Part shown: in pieces, positions 8,810 to 18,535 of the stretch
Position numbering within the stretch: the stretch's first letter is position 1
How the letters are laid out: each line of letters begins with the position of its first letter
NCBI RefSeq assembly: GCF_001043025.1
Contig: NZ_JYLD01000003.1
Location: 62,001 to 126,000, forward strand
DNA from: Pseudomonas helleri
Lineage (GTDB): Bacteria; Pseudomonadota; Gammaproteobacteria; Pseudomonadales; Pseudomonadaceae
DNA length: 64,000 nt
Reading direction: 5' to 3'
Position numbers and translations under genes: made by a program
The notes under the pieces: model-generated
The model's input: only the letters and a program-made list of their open reading frames with translations
Databases searched by the model: none
What the model was told of the DNA's origin: nothing

Positions 8810-10265
8810 ACCAAGACCTCCCGTCTCGTGTAATCAGTGCAATGGAGCTCATCGGCCCCCAGGAGCCCGCCGCGTAAGGCTTGGGCACATCACCGGACTT
8901 TTTCCAGCCGGCGATCAACTGGTCGCACCACTTCCACGCCGCTTCGATTTCATCTTTGCGTACGAACAGGTTCTGGTTGCCGCGCATCACTTCGAGCAAC
9001 AAACGCTCGTAAGCGTCCGGTACCCGCGCGCTGTGATACGTGTCGGAGAAATTCAATTGCAACGGGCCGCTGCGCAGGTGCATGCCTTTGTCCAGGCCTT
9101 GATCCTTGGTCATCACCCGCAGGGAAATGCCTTCGTCCGGCTGCAAGCGAATGATCAGCTTGTTGCCGATTTGCAGGCGCTGCTCAGGAGCGAAGATGTA
9201 GTGCGACGGCTCCTTGAAGTGGATCACGATCTGCGACAGCTTTTGCGGCATGCGCTTGCCGGTACGCAGGTAAAACGGCACACCGGCCCAACGCCAGTTA
9301 CGAATGTCTGCCCGCAGGGCGACGAAAGTTTCGGTGTCGCTCTGGGTGTTGGAGTTCTCTTCTTCCAGGTAGCCCGGCACCGACTGGCCTTCGCTGTAGC
9401 CGGCGATGTACTGACCGCGTACCACCTGGGTGGTCAGGCCTTCGGCGCTGATCGGCGCCAGGGCCTTGAGCACTTTGACTTTCTCGTCACGGATGCTGTC
9501 TGCCGACAAGTCCGCAGGCGGGTCCATGGCGATCAGGCAGAGCAACTGCAACAAGTGGTTTTGAATCATGTCGCGCAGTTGGCCAGCCTTGTCGAAGTAA
9601 CCCCAACGGCCCTCAATGCCGACCTTCTCGGCCACGGTGATTTCCACGTGGGAGATGTAGCGCTGGTTCCACTGGGTTTCGAACAGGCTGTTGGCAAAGC
9701 GCAGGGCAATCAGGTTTTGAACCGTTTCTTTGCCCAGGTAGTGGTCGATGCGGTACACGCGGTTCTCGGGGAAGAACTGCGCCACGGCGTCGTTAACCTT
9801 GCGCGACGACTCAAGGTCCGAACCGATCGGCTTTTCCAGCACCACACGGGCGTTGTCAGCCAGACCGACTTTGGACAGGTTTTCGCAAATGGCGCCGTAG
9901 ACCGCTGCCGGGGTGGCGAAGTAAGCGATGACTCGCTGTTCGGTCCCCGCCAGTTCGGCCAGCGGCACGTAATCTTCGGTCTTGAGAAAATCCACATGCA
10001 GGTAGCTCAGGCGCGCCAAAAAGCGCGTGAGCACGTCATCTTCGATTTCCTTGGCACCAACATACTGACGTAACTGACTGTCGATATGCGCCAGGTGGCT
10101 CAATGCATCGCCGGGCTCACGGGCCAGCGCCAGAATGCGCGTGTCGGCATGCAGCAAGCCGGCACGGTCCAGTTGATATAAGGCAGGGAACAGTTTGCGC
10201 AAGGCCAGATCGCCCAGGGCGCCGAACAAGGCAAAGGTGCACGGTTCAACCGTAATCGAAGGCAT
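8796..10265 (-). CDS. zwf: Glucose-6-phosphate 1-dehydrogenase
   Basis: A 489-residue enzyme oxidising glucose 6-phosphate with NAD(P)+. The nucleotide-binding motif [12 protein letters not shown] is at residues 13-24 and the substrate-site RIDHYLGKE at 172-180; EKPIGSD and [12 protein letters not shown] further support the call. It heads zwf-pgl-eda and is divergent from hexR. The bases before ATG 10265 lack a clear Shine-Dalgarno; on the coding strand they read AAAAGAACAAAC, matching the AANAANAA motif bound by Hfq/Crc. HexR control is expected from the family context. Confidence 0.96.
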   Translation of the reverse strand: MPSITVEPCTFALFGALGDLALRKLFPALYQLDRAGLLHADTRILALAREPGDALSHLAHIDSQLRQYVGAKEIEDDVLTRFLARLSYLHVDFLKTEDYVPLAELAGTEQRVIAYFATPAAVYGAICENLSKVGLADNARVVLEKPIGSDLESSRKVNDAVAQFFPENRVYRIDHYLGKETVQNLIALRFANSLFETQWNQRYISHVEITVAEKVGIEGRWGYFDKAGQLRDMIQNHLLQLLCLIAMDPPADLSADSIRDEKVKVLKALAPISAEGLTTQVVRGQYIAGYSEGQSVPGYLEEENSNTQSDTETFVALRADIRNWRWAGVPFYLRTGKRMPQKLSQIVIHFKEPSHYIFAPEQRLQIGNKLIIRLQPDEGISLRVMTKDQGLDKGMHLRSGPLQLNFSDTYHSARVPDAYERLLLEVMRGNQNLFVRKDEIEAAWKWCDQLIAGWKKSGDVPKPYAAGSWGPMSSIALITRDGRSWYGDI

Positions 10266-10330
10266 GATGTTTGTTCTTTTATCAAGTTAAGCTACAAATA
10301 CCTTTTTTCAAGGCATCACTCAAGGAAAAA

Positions 10331-10347
10331 TGTAGTAATAAACACAA
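10331..10347. promoter_or_regulatory. Candidate HexR operator in the zwf-hexR gap (imperfect)
   Basis: On the minus strand the sequence is TTGTGTTTATTACTACA, that is TTGT-N7-ACTA against the HexR consensus TTGT-N7/8-ACAA. A second imperfect match, TTGT-N7-TCAA, is at 10271-10285. Both are one base off, so the exact site is uncertain although HexR control of zwf is well established in P. putida. Confidence 0.4.
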
Positions 10348-10461
10348 CATTTTCTCTAAATACAGATTCCCGCTAGTGGTCATCTCGGGCCACCAGTAGG
10401 ATAGGCCACCTCACGAACCGCTTTAGCACGGTTGATTGCATCGCCGACCCAAGGAACACAA

Positions 10462-11331
10462 ATGGACCGCGTGCGAAATTTACTCGAACAGATCAAAGGC
10501 CGCCTCGAAGAGCTGAACAAGGCTGAGCGCAAGGTAGCTGAAATTATTCTCCAGAACCCGCAACAAGCGACCCGGTTCAGCATTGCTGCCCTGGCGCAGG
10601 CGGCGTCGGTCAGTGAGCCGACGGTCAATCGTTTTTGCCGCTCGTTTGGTGTCAGCGGTTATCCGGAATTAAAACTGCAACTGGCACAAAGCCTGGCCAG
10701 TGGCGCAGCTTACGTGAGTCGGGCGGTTGAGGCCGATGACAATCCGGCGGCGTACACGCAAAAGATTTTCGGCAGTGCGATTGCCTCGCTGGACAGCGCC
10801 TGCCAGGCCCTGGACCCGAACCTCATCAGCCGCGCCGTTGATTTGTTGATTCAGGCGCGCCAGATCCACTTTTTCGGGCTGGGCGCTTCGGCCCCGGTGG
10901 CGCTGGATGCGCAGCATAAGTTCTTCCGTTTCAACCTGGCGGTCACGGCCCATGCTGACGTGCTGATGCAACGCATGATCGCCTCGGTGGCCCACACCGG
11001 CGAGTTGTTCGTGATCATTTCGTACACCGGGCGTACCCGCGAGCTGGTTGAAGTGGCGCGCATTGCCCGCGCCAACGGGGCTTCGGTGCTGGGTCTGACG
11101 GCCGAGAACTCACCGCTGGCCAAAGCCAGTACCTTGAGCCTGAACATCCCGTTGCCCGAAGACACGGACATTTACATGCCCATGACCTCGCGCATCATCC
11201 AGCTGACGGTACTGGACGTGCTGGCCACCGGCATGACCCTGCGCCGGGGCGTGGATTTCCAGCCGCATTTGCGCAAGATCAAAGAAAGCCTGAATGCCAG
11301 CCGTTATCCGGTGGGGGATGAGTTCAACTGA
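10462..11331 (+). CDS. hexR: HexR, RpiR-type transcriptional regulator
   Basis: A 289-residue repressor starting [11 protein letters not shown], with an AAGGA ribosome binding site; an upstream TTG start at 10432 is less likely. An RpiR-type helix-turn-helix lies at residues about 1-75 ([20 protein letters not shown]) and a SIS sugar-phosphate-binding domain at about 125-255 ([30 protein letters not shown]). In Pseudomonas HexR releases zwf, edd and gap promoters when it binds KDPG. It is divergent from zwf, and two good TTGT-N7-ACAA sites occur between edd and gap in this window. Confidence 0.95.
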   Translation: MDRVRNLLEQIKGRLEELNKAERKVAEIILQNPQQATRFSIAALAQAASVSEPTVNRFCRSFGVSGYPELKLQLAQSLASGAAYVSRAVEADDNPAAYTQKIFGSAIASLDSACQALDPNLISRAVDLLIQARQIHFFGLGASAPVALDAQHKFFRFNLAVTAHADVLMQRMIASVAHTGELFVIISYTGRTRELVEVARIARANGASVLGLTAENSPLAKASTLSLNIPLPEDTDIYMPMTSRIIQLTVLDVLATGMTLRRGVDFQPHLRKIKESLNASRYPVGDEFN

Positions 11332-11339
11332 TCACCCTC

Positions 11340-11409
11340 CTGTAGGAGTGAGCTTGCCTCGCGATCTTTTAAAAGATCAAAAGATCGCGAGGCAAGCTCG
11401 CTCCTACAG
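11340..11409. repeat. REPIN, GTAGGAGCGAGC type
   Basis: An inverted REP pair with GCGATCTTTTAAAAGATC in the loop region sits between the convergent hexR and mutarotase genes. One arm has a T variant (GTAGGAGTGAGC). Confidence 0.95.
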
Positions 11410-11421
11410 TTTTTTGTGGGG

Positions 11422-12285
11422 TCAGGCGTTACACAGCCCTGCCCGCGCCTGCAAGCTCAGGTGCGCTTGTTCGCCGGGGGCCAGGCTTTGGGTCTGGGCG
11501 CCAGTGCTGGCGGATTCGACACAGACAAACCCCATCACTTCATTCCAGCTCACGCCCAGCAACGGCCGCTTGCCCGGGTGCCAGACCACGGTGTTGGCAT
11601 GATCGCCGGTGTCGATGCTTAAAGCGCGCTGCCAAGCGTGGTCGTTTAGCTGCATTTCGCCTTCGTGCTGGAACACGCGCTGGCATCCACCCACCACCCG
11701 CAGTTCACCTTTTTGCTGGCACGCCTCGCGATTGAGCTGGTCGTATCCGCGCACACCATCAAGCCCAGACAGCGCTACCTCAGCCACGTCTCCAATCCGC
11801 CAATAAGCCCGCAACGCCTGGCTGACCTGGCAGGGTTCGTCGTCCTGGTGCTCGGTGCTCAGGCGCAGTTCCATGCTTTCACCCAACCGGGCGTGCAGAT
11901 CAACCTGCCAGTCGCACAACTGCAAACGCCAGTGCAGCGAAACACCCTCTTCATCGGTGCTGCTGTCCAGCAGTTTCCAGTCGATCAGCCGCGCCCAGCC
12001 ATGGGACGGCCAGGCATTTTCGCTGGGATGACGCCCGTACCACGGCCAAAAGATCGGCACGCCACCACGGATCGCCCCCACTTGAGGCCATTTAGCCGCG
12101 CACCACAACCAGGGCTTTTGCCCGGTCGGCTTGAAGTGCAGCAACTGCGCACCTTGACGACTGAACACGGCCTGACAGTGCGGATGGTCGATTACCAGCA
12201 CGTCGCGTTGCTGAAAACGCTCCCACTGGAAAATCGGCTGCTCACGCTTTGATTTGAAAAAACGGTGAAGCGGATGCTCATGCAT
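11422..12285 (-). CDS. D-hexose-6-phosphate mutarotase (YeaD family)
   Basis: A 287-residue aldose-1-epimerase-like protein expected to interconvert alpha and beta glucose 6-phosphate. Family marks are AIRGGVPIFWPWYG near residues 73-86, SHGWARLIDW near 94-103 and VVWHPG near 232. No signal peptide is present, so it is cytosolic. It lies downstream of oprB in the gts-oprB cluster, behind a terminator, which matches the Pseudomonas glucose locus and suits a role between Glk (or kinase products) and Zwf. Confidence 0.88.
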   Translation of the reverse strand: MHEHPLHRFFKSKREQPIFQWERFQQRDVLVIDHPHCQAVFSRQGAQLLHFKPTGQKPWLWCAAKWPQVGAIRGGVPIFWPWYGRHPSENAWPSHGWARLIDWKLLDSSTDEEGVSLHWRLQLCDWQVDLHARLGESMELRLSTEHQDDEPCQVSQALRAYWRIGDVAEVALSGLDGVRGYDQLNREACQQKGELRVVGGCQRVFQHEGEMQLNDHAWQRALSIDTGDHANTVVWHPGKRPLLGVSWNEVMGFVCVESASTGAQTQSLAPGEQAHLSLQARAGLCNA

Positions 12286-12357
12286 GTCCCACAGTCCTGA
12301 AAATCATGTCGTCCAACCCTTTGGAAACGGCCTCGTCTGCATCAAAGCGCCCTCCCC

Positions 12358-12388
12358 AAAAAAAACCGGATAGCAAAGGCTATCCGGA
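12358..12388 (-). terminator. Rho-independent terminator of oprB
   Basis: The minus-strand stem CCGGATAGC / GCTATCCGG with a small loop is followed by eight T. It lies about 40 bases past the oprB stop and before the mutarotase start, so it separates or attenuates the two. Confidence 0.88.
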
Positions 12389-12426
12389 AAATACGCATAA
12401 CGAAAAGGAGCTTATCGCAACAACCG

Positions 12427-13776
12427 TTAGAAGACCGACTGAATTTTCAAACCGGCCACCAATGCGTTATCCACTTTGTCCACGCCACCGGGGTGGGTGA
12501 TGTACTGCAAGTTGGGACGCACGGTCAGCCAATTGGTCACGTGGATACCGTAGTTGAGCTCGTAGTTGTACTCGGTGTCGCGCAGCGGTGAGTACGACAG
12601 GCTGTCGTAGTTGGTGACATCATTGGCGACGTTGGCCAGCTCAGCGTTTTTCTTCACCTGGTCGTTAACGTGGATGCGGGCAAAGCCAATGCCGATGTCA
12701 TCTTTTGGACGCGCATCGAACGGGCCTTTGTACACGAACATCAACGACTGGTAGTTGTCGACGATGTTGGTGGCCTTGTCATGGAAGGTTGCGTTGGCGG
12801 CAACGTTCAGGCCGCGCGACGCATCACCGTTGTGGCTGGTGAGTTGTTGCTGCACAACCAGCCAGTAACCGTGCTTGCTGTCATGCATGCGGTACGGTTG
12901 GCCGGTGGTGGCTGCGTCCTGGCCGTTGATGTCTTCACGCAGGTCAGGCGCAGGGGCCGAGCTTTTGTAGTAACCGATGCGGTATTCGCCCGGCAGGTTG
13001 TTGACTTTGGGCGACCAGACCAGCTCGACCGGTAAGACCGTACCTTTGGTGCCACTGCCGTTGAGTTTGAAGCCGTTGCCGTGCTCCAGTTGCGACGGAT
13101 TCTGGTTGTAGGCACCGATCTGCGCGTAAAACTCAGGCGTGATGTTGTACTTCACGCGCAGAGCCGCCTGGCTGACCGGCCAGTTGTACCAGATGTTGGT
13201 TGCCCAGTTACCCACCTGAGACCCGCAGAACGCCAGGTTCTGGAACTCGCACGGGAAGGTGTTGAAGTCTTCGCCTTCACCGAAGTAACCGGCTTTGACG
13301 TCGAGCTTGCCGTCGAGGAACTGATGCTGGATGTACAACTGGGTCAGTCGCACCATGTGCCCACGGCCGTAGACTTCTTGCGACGAACTCAAGGTGCCGG
13401 CACGCGGATCGCCGATACGGTCGTTGGAGATGTTCTCACCGTTACGGTTGGTGAGCTGGATCTTGGCCTGGGTGTTATCCCAGCCCCAGAGCTTTTGCAG
13501 GTCCAGCGCCACGCCCAGACCAAACTGGTCGCTGTAACGCGCAGTTTTATTGTTGTTGTAGCCGCCATGCAGGTTGGCGCCTACTTCACCGACATAATCA
13601 GCCTTGATGTCGATGCCCTGTTCGATGAGCTTGGTCCGCTCGCCCCCCCAATCCCCGGTCATCCATTTTGAATCGGCACTGAACGCTTCGTCTGCCATCG
13701 CATTGGCAGACATAACCAGCACGGCGGCCGCTGACAGCTGGCAGAACAACCGGGTATTGCCGTGTTGCTTTTTCAT
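12427..13776 (-). CDS. oprB: Carbohydrate-selective porin OprB
   Basis: A 449-residue outer membrane beta-barrel. The signal peptide spans MKKQHGNTRLF to about residue 28, with the processing site near ANAMA/DEAF. The mature start FSADSKWMTGDWGGERTKL is typical of OprB, and the chain ends with the barrel-terminal Phe in KIQSVF. It admits glucose across the outer membrane and lies directly downstream of gtsD in the same direction. The leader carries an AATAACAAAAG tract (13791-13801) that fits the Hfq/Crc CA motif, suggesting catabolite repression. Confidence 0.95.
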   Translation of the reverse strand: MKKQHGNTRLFCQLSAAAVLVMSANAMADEAFSADSKWMTGDWGGERTKLIEQGIDIKADYVGEVGANLHGGYNNNKTARYSDQFGLGVALDLQKLWGWDNTQAKIQLTNRNGENISNDRIGDPRAGTLSSSQEVYGRGHMVRLTQLYIQHQFLDGKLDVKAGYFGEGEDFNTFPCEFQNLAFCGSQVGNWATNIWYNWPVSQAALRVKYNITPEFYAQIGAYNQNPSQLEHGNGFKLNGSGTKGTVLPVELVWSPKVNNLPGEYRIGYYKSSAPAPDLREDINGQDAATTGQPYRMHDSKHGYWLVVQQQLTSHNGDASRGLNVAANATFHDKATNIVDNYQSLMFVYKGPFDARPKDDIGIGFARIHVNDQVKKNAELANVANDVTNYDSLSYSPLRDTEYNYELNYGIHVTNWLTVRPNLQYITHPGGVDKVDNALVAGLKIQSVF

Positions 13777-13869
13777 CCCAAAATCCTCGTCTTTTGTTAT
13801 TAACTGTTTTTATCTAACGCGGTTTACAACATCTTCAGCCAGAAACAACACGCGTCCTTGTGTGCAGCT

Positions 13870-15033
13870 TTAGCGTCCTTTGAATTGGGCGACGTTATCG
13901 CCCCTGCTGTCCTGGGCGGATAACGCAGCGCCAACCCCTAAACGCTCACCTGTCTGGGCATCAAACAGCAGTACCTTGGCCGGATCGAACTGCAAGTTCA
14001 GGCTCTCGCCCACTTGCGGTGCGACATCAGGTGCCAGGCGGCAGCACACCTTGACGTCATTGAGCTGGACGAACACCAGCGTGTCCGGCCCGGTCGGCTC
14101 GGTCACTTTGACTTCGGCGCGAAGCGTTGGCAGGCCATTGGCCTCGTGCGGTGCCAGCATGATCTGCTCGGGACGAATCCCCACGATGACATCCCGCTCT
14201 TCAAGCCCTGCGTCCTGCACCCCCAGCGGCAACTCACAACGTGCCTGCCCGCTGTCTAGCACGGCCATCAAGCGGCCGTCTTGACGCTTCAAGCGTAGAC
14301 CAATGAAATTCATTGGCGGCGAACCGATGAAACTGGCGACGAACAGGTTGGCCGGGTCGTTGTAGATCTGCTTGGGGGTGCCGAACTGCTGAATGATGCC
14401 GTCCTTCATGACCGCGACCTTGTCGCCCAGGGTCATGGCTTCGATCTGGTCGTGGGTCACGTAGACGGTGGTGGTCTTCAGACGCTGGTGCATCAGTTTC
14501 ATTTCAGTGCGCATCTCGACCCGCAACTTGGCGTCGAGGTTGGACAGCGGTTCGTCGAACAGGTAGATCTTGGGCCGACGCGCCAGCGCACGCCCCATCG
14601 CCACCCGCTGCTGCTGACCACCGGACAACTGGCCGGGCTTGCGATTGAGCAAGTGCTCAATCTGCAACAGCTTGGCGACCCGCGCCACTTCTTCGTCAAT
14701 GGCCGACTGGGCCATCTTGCGGATCTTGAGGCCGAACTCGATGTTCTCGCGCACGCTCATGGTCGGGTACAGCGCGTAAGACTGGAACACCATGGCGATG
14801 TCACGATCCTTGGGGCTCATGCCGCTGACGTCCTGATCGTCAATCATGATCGCGCCGCCAGTGATGTTCTCAAGGCCCGCGATGCAGTTCATCAGCGTCG
14901 ACTTGCCGCAGCCCGAGGGCCCAACCAGGATCAAAAACTCGCCGTCCTTGATCGACAGTTCAATGTTCTTGAGGGTGTCTGGCAGGCCAGCACCATAGGT
15001 CTTGTTTACGTTACGAAGCTCGAGCGTTGCCAT
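13870..15033 (-). CDS. gtsD: Glucose/sugar ABC transporter ATP-binding protein GtsD
   Basis: A 387-residue MalK/UgpC-type ATPase. Walker A GPSGCGKST is at residues 38-46, Q-loop Gln84 in FQSYALYP, signature LSGGQQQR at 136-143, Walker B IYLFDE at 156-161 and the switch His194. The C-terminal third is a TOBE/OB regulatory domain (VGIRPEQI). It is separated from gtsC by two bases and energises glucose uptake at the inner membrane. Confidence 0.95.
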   Translation of the reverse strand: MATLELRNVNKTYGAGLPDTLKNIELSIKDGEFLILVGPSGCGKSTLMNCIAGLENITGGAIMIDDQDVSGMSPKDRDIAMVFQSYALYPTMSVRENIEFGLKIRKMAQSAIDEEVARVAKLLQIEHLLNRKPGQLSGGQQQRVAMGRALARRPKIYLFDEPLSNLDAKLRVEMRTEMKLMHQRLKTTTVYVTHDQIEAMTLGDKVAVMKDGIIQQFGTPKQIYNDPANLFVASFIGSPPMNFIGLRLKRQDGRLMAVLDSGQARCELPLGVQDAGLEERDVIVGIRPEQIMLAPHEANGLPTLRAEVKVTEPTGPDTLVFVQLNDVKVCCRLAPDVAPQVGESLNLQFDPAKVLLFDAQTGERLGVGAALSAQDSRGDNVAQFKGR

Positions 15034-15035
15034 GA

Positions 15036-15881
15036 TTACCCCTTGACCGCGCCGGCCGTCAGCCCGCGCACGAAATACTTGCCTGCGACCACATAGACCA
15101 GCAGGGTCGGCAGCCCGGCGATCATCGCCGCCGCCATGTCCACGTTGTATTCCTTGACCCCGGTGCTGGTGTTGACCAGGTTGTTCAGCGCCACAGTAAT
15201 GGGCTGGGAGTCACCGCTGGAAAACACCACACCGAACAGGAAGTCGTTCCAGATCTGGGTGAACTGCCAAATCAGGCAGACCATGATGATCGGAGTCGAC
15301 ATCGGCAGGATGATCCGCCGAAAGATCGTGAAGAAACCTGCGCCATCCAGACGTGCAGCCTTCACCAGTGCGTCGGGAATGCTGACGTAGTAGTTACGGA
15401 AAAACAGGGTGGTGAACGCCAGCCCGTACACGATGTGCACGATCACCAGGCCCGTGGTGGTGCTGGCCAGGCCCATCTTGCCGAGGGTGAACGAGGCTGG
15501 CAGCAGCACCGTTTGAAACGGCAAGAAGCAGCCAAACAGCAGCAAGCCGAAAAACAACTGCGAACCGCGAAAGCGCCACATCGACAGCACGTAGCCGTTC
15601 AACGCGCCGATGGCGGTCGAGGCCAGCACCGCCGGAACGGTGATCTTGATCGAGTTCCAGAAGTAACCGTCAACGGTGGCCCAGGCCTTGACCCAGCCAA
15701 TGCCGGTAACCACGCTCGGCCAGCTCAGCAAGTTGCCGGTGCTGATGTCTTCCGGGGTTTTGAAACTGGTCAGCAGCATCACCACCAAAGGCACCAAATA
15801 CAGCAATACCGCGACAATCAGCACCGCGTAGATCGCGATGCGGCTCAGGCTTAGTGAGCGTTTGCCGGTCAGACTAGTCAT
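15036..15881 (-). CDS. gtsC: Sugar ABC transporter permease GtsC
   Basis: A 281-residue MalG-type permease with six predicted membrane segments. The EAA loop reads AARLDGAGFFTIFRRIILPMSTP near residues 190-212, the site that docks the ATPase. Its start overlaps the end of gtsB by 8 bases, indicating translational coupling. Its position in gtsABCD and the neighbouring oprB support glucose specificity. Confidence 0.94.
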   Translation of the reverse strand: MTSLTGKRSLSLSRIAIYAVLIVAVLLYLVPLVVMLLTSFKTPEDISTGNLLSWPSVVTGIGWVKAWATVDGYFWNSIKITVPAVLASTAIGALNGYVLSMWRFRGSQLFFGLLLFGCFLPFQTVLLPASFTLGKMGLASTTTGLVIVHIVYGLAFTTLFFRNYYVSIPDALVKAARLDGAGFFTIFRRIILPMSTPIIMVCLIWQFTQIWNDFLFGVVFSSGDSQPITVALNNLVNTSTGVKEYNVDMAAAMIAGLPTLLVYVVAGKYFVRGLTAGAVKG

Positions 15882-16782
15882 TTCGCTTGGCCCTCAGCTC
15901 GGAATACAGGTAAGGCACGATGATCGCGAGAATCGCCCCGAGCATCAGAATCGCACTGGCCGAGCCCATGCCCATCTGGCCGCGACTGAAGGTGAAGGAG
16001 TACATGAACATGGCCGGTAAATCTGACGAGTAGCCCGGGCCACCGGCAGTCATCGCCGCCACCAGGTCAAAGCTCTTGATCGCGATATGCGCCAGGATCA
16101 TCACCGCACTGAAAAACACCGGACGCAGGCTCGGCAGCACCACTTTCCAGTAAATGCGCGGCAAGCTTGCGCCATCGATCTGGGCGGCACGGATGATCGA
16201 TTGGTCCACCCCGCGCAGGCCCGCAAGAAACATGGCCATGATAAAACCCGAGGCTTGCCAGACAGCGGCGATGACCAGGCAATACACCACGCGGTCAGGG
16301 TCGATCAGCCAGTCGAGGCGAAAGCCTTCCCAACCCCAGTCACGCAGCAGCTTGTCCAGGCCCATGCCGGGGTTCAGCAACCATTTCCAGGCGGTACCGG
16401 TGACGATCATCGACAGCGCCATCGGGTACAGATAAATCGTGCGGATAAACCCTTCCCGGCGAATGCGCTGGTCGAGAAACACCGCCAGGGTCACGCCGAT
16501 CACCAGGGTGATGCCGATAAACATGCCGCCAAACACCACCAGGTTCTTGCTGGCGACCCACCAGCGGTCGTTGTCGTACAAACGCTGGTATTGCGCCAAG
16601 CCAGCCCACTTGTAGGTCGGCAGAAAGGTCGACGTGGTGAACGACAGAACGAACGTCCACAGGATGTAGCCATAGAAGCCCACCAACACGATGATCATGC
16701 TCGGCGCCAGCACCAGTTTGGGTAGCCAGCGTTGCAACACATCGAAGGGCGAGACTTTCCTGAACGCAGCAACAGAACTCAT
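15874..16782 (-). CDS. gtsB: Sugar ABC transporter permease GtsB
   Basis: A 302-residue MalF/UgpA-type permease. Six hydrophobic segments can be traced, beginning with LVLAPSMIIVLVGFYGYILW near residue 25; the EAA loop AAQIDGASLPRIYWKVVLP is near 215-233. It pairs with GtsC to form the membrane channel. A REPIN separates it from gtsA, probably lowering permease expression relative to the binding protein. Confidence 0.94.
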   Translation of the reverse strand: MSSVAAFRKVSPFDVLQRWLPKLVLAPSMIIVLVGFYGYILWTFVLSFTTSTFLPTYKWAGLAQYQRLYDNDRWWVASKNLVVFGGMFIGITLVIGVTLAVFLDQRIRREGFIRTIYLYPMALSMIVTGTAWKWLLNPGMGLDKLLRDWGWEGFRLDWLIDPDRVVYCLVIAAVWQASGFIMAMFLAGLRGVDQSIIRAAQIDGASLPRIYWKVVLPSLRPVFFSAVMILAHIAIKSFDLVAAMTAGGPGYSSDLPAMFMYSFTFSRGQMGMGSASAILMLGAILAIIVPYLYSELRAKRND

Positions 16783-16822
16783 GGTGGAAATCCGTGCGAG
16801 GAAAAAGTAGAGACTGCTCCGG

Positions 16823-16889
16823 GTAGGAGCGAGCTTGTCTCGCGATCTTTTAGAACCTCAAAAGATCGCGAGGCGAGCTCGCTCCTACA
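16823..16889. repeat. REPIN inside the gts operon
   Basis: An inverted REP pair (GTAGGAGCGAGCTTGT arms) lies between gtsA and gtsB, starting directly after the gtsA stop codon. Its position fits an mRNA-stabilising or attenuating role for the gtsA segment. Confidence 0.93.
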
Positions 16890-16897
16890 GGAGGGGG

Positions 16898-18184
16898 TTA
16901 CTTGGCGGACTTGATCGCTGCGCCAAGTTTTTTGGCGGTGTCGGCCGGATCGGCTTTAGGGTCGTTGATGTAATTGGTGATTACGTCAAAGAACGCCCCC
17001 TGCACGGCCAGCGTGGTCGCCATGTTGTGCGCCATGCTTGGCTGCAGGCCGCCGGACTTGGCGTCAGCCAGGAAGTCCTTGGCCGAGGTCTGGGCACAGG
17101 CGTCAAAGCCGAGCTTTTCCATGTTGTTCAACATGTCGTTGCGAACCGGAATTGAGCCCTTGTTGATGCTGAAAACTTTCTGGAAGTCTTCACCCAGCGC
17201 CACCTTGGCAATGTCTTGTTGACCGGCCTTGGTGCCCTCGTCTTTCACCTTGAACACCGCCAAAGAGTCGATGTTGTAGGTGAAGGCTTTGTCGGTGCCC
17301 GGGAAGGCTACGCACTCATAGTCCTTGCCGGCGATTTTCTTGGCCGCGGTCCATTCACTCTTGGCCCAGTCACCCATGATCTGCATGCCGGCCTTGCCGT
17401 TGATGACTTTGGCCGCTTCCAGGTTCCAGTCCTGGCCTTTGCCATCGGCGTCCATGTAGGTCGCGACTTTCTTCAGCTCGGTCAGCGCCTTGACCATTTG
17501 CGGGCCGGTCAGGGCATCGTTGTCGAGGTCAACCAGGGCTTTTTTGTAGCCATCGACGCCCATGACCGAGAGCACCACCGCTTCAAACACGGTGCTGTCC
17601 TGCCAAGGCTGGCCGCCGTGGGCAAGCGCAATAAAGCCCGCGGCCTTGAGCTTGTCACCGGCTGCGTAGAATTCTTCGAGGGTGGTCGGTGGTTTTTCGA
17701 TACCGGCTTTTTTGAAGACTTCAGGGTTGATCCACAGCCAGTTCACGCGGTGGATATTCACCGGCACGGCCACGTAATCACCGTCGTACTTCACGGTGTC
17801 GGAGACTTTCTTGTCGAGCAGGCTGTCCCACTTTTCGTCTTTGGCGACCGTCTTCAATACGTCAGTGTCGAGCAGCCCGGTAGACGCCCACTCTTGAATG
17901 TCCGGCCCTTTGATCTGTGCCATACCCGGCGGGTTACCGGCCACAGCGCGGCTTTTCAGTACGGTCATCGCGGTGGCACCGCCACCCCCGGCGACAGCGC
18001 CGTCCTTCCAGGTGAAACCGTCTTTTTCAACTTGAGCCTTCAGCACATCGACAGCAGCTTTTTCGCCACCTGACGTCCACCAGTGCACCACTTCAACCGA
18101 ACCTTTGGAGTCGGCGGCATAGCTGCTCAGAGGGAATAGTGTGGCGAGTGAGATAACGACGGCGAGGCGATTGAATGAATTCAT
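16898..18184 (-). CDS. gtsA: Glucose-binding periplasmic protein GtsA
   Basis: A 428-residue solute-binding protein of ABC family 1. The chosen start [13 protein letters not shown] gives a clean Sec signal peptide with cleavage after SSYA; a start 11 codons upstream would spoil it. Mature motifs include [17 protein letters not shown] at the N-terminus and [15 protein letters not shown]. It binds glucose and hands it to GtsBC. An AACAACAAGAAA tract overlapping the ribosome binding site fits the Hfq/Crc CA motif. It heads gtsABCD-oprB. Confidence 0.95.
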   Translation of the reverse strand: MNSFNRLAVVISLATLFPLSSYAADSKGSVEVVHWWTSGGEKAAVDVLKAQVEKDGFTWKDGAVAGGGGATAMTVLKSRAVAGNPPGMAQIKGPDIQEWASTGLLDTDVLKTVAKDEKWDSLLDKKVSDTVKYDGDYVAVPVNIHRVNWLWINPEVFKKAGIEKPPTTLEEFYAAGDKLKAAGFIALAHGGQPWQDSTVFEAVVLSVMGVDGYKKALVDLDNDALTGPQMVKALTELKKVATYMDADGKGQDWNLEAAKVINGKAGMQIMGDWAKSEWTAAKKIAGKDYECVAFPGTDKAFTYNIDSLAVFKVKDEGTKAGQQDIAKVALGEDFQKVFSINKGSIPVRNDMLNNMEKLGFDACAQTSAKDFLADAKSGGLQPSMAHNMATTLAVQGAFFDVITNYINDPKADPADTAKKLGAAIKSAK

Positions 18185-18193
18185 GAGATGCCC

Positions 18194-18205
18194 TTTCTTG
18201 TTGTT
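18194..18205 (-). promoter_or_regulatory. Hfq/Crc CA motif in the gtsA leader
   Basis: The minus strand reads AACAACAAGAAA, four consecutive AAN units, immediately before GGGC and the gtsA start codon. Hfq with Crc binds such A-rich motifs in Pseudomonas to block translation of catabolic mRNAs. Confidence 0.6.
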
Positions 18206-18535
18206 ATAGCTGTGCAAGTCTTTTGCTTGCGCTACGAATGAGTGTATCCACGCGCCACCCGCCTCAAGTAACGAAGAGACGTCTGTTTGTCACCGTCTGG
18301 TGACATTCAAGAACGCGGCCACGGGGCTGTTTGAGATCTTTCAGTATGAGCAACGTCAGCCTTCTTGTAGGCCAGAACCGTTGAAATCCCCACGAGATAC
18401 AGTTTTTTCCGCATTGCCTGTAGGACGCATCCCGAAGTCGTTTTCCCACGTTGTACCCGCAAATAACATCAGCGAGTCTGCTACTCATCGTCGTAGAAAA
18501 AGAACGGATGCCGACCCCCTCAGGAGATTTTAGCC
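18206..18535. other. Divergent intergenic region gtsA / AP2-like gene
   Basis: No gene is visible. It must hold the gtsA promoter (leftward) and the promoter of the AP2-like gene (rightward; AGGAG ribosome binding site near 18522). A GltR operator would be expected here, but I cannot identify one with certainty. Confidence 0.45.

Noticed and set aside
8694..10073. Open frame of 459 codons opposite zwf and pgl
   Set aside because: It shadows zwf, spans a gene junction and shows no recognisable motif.
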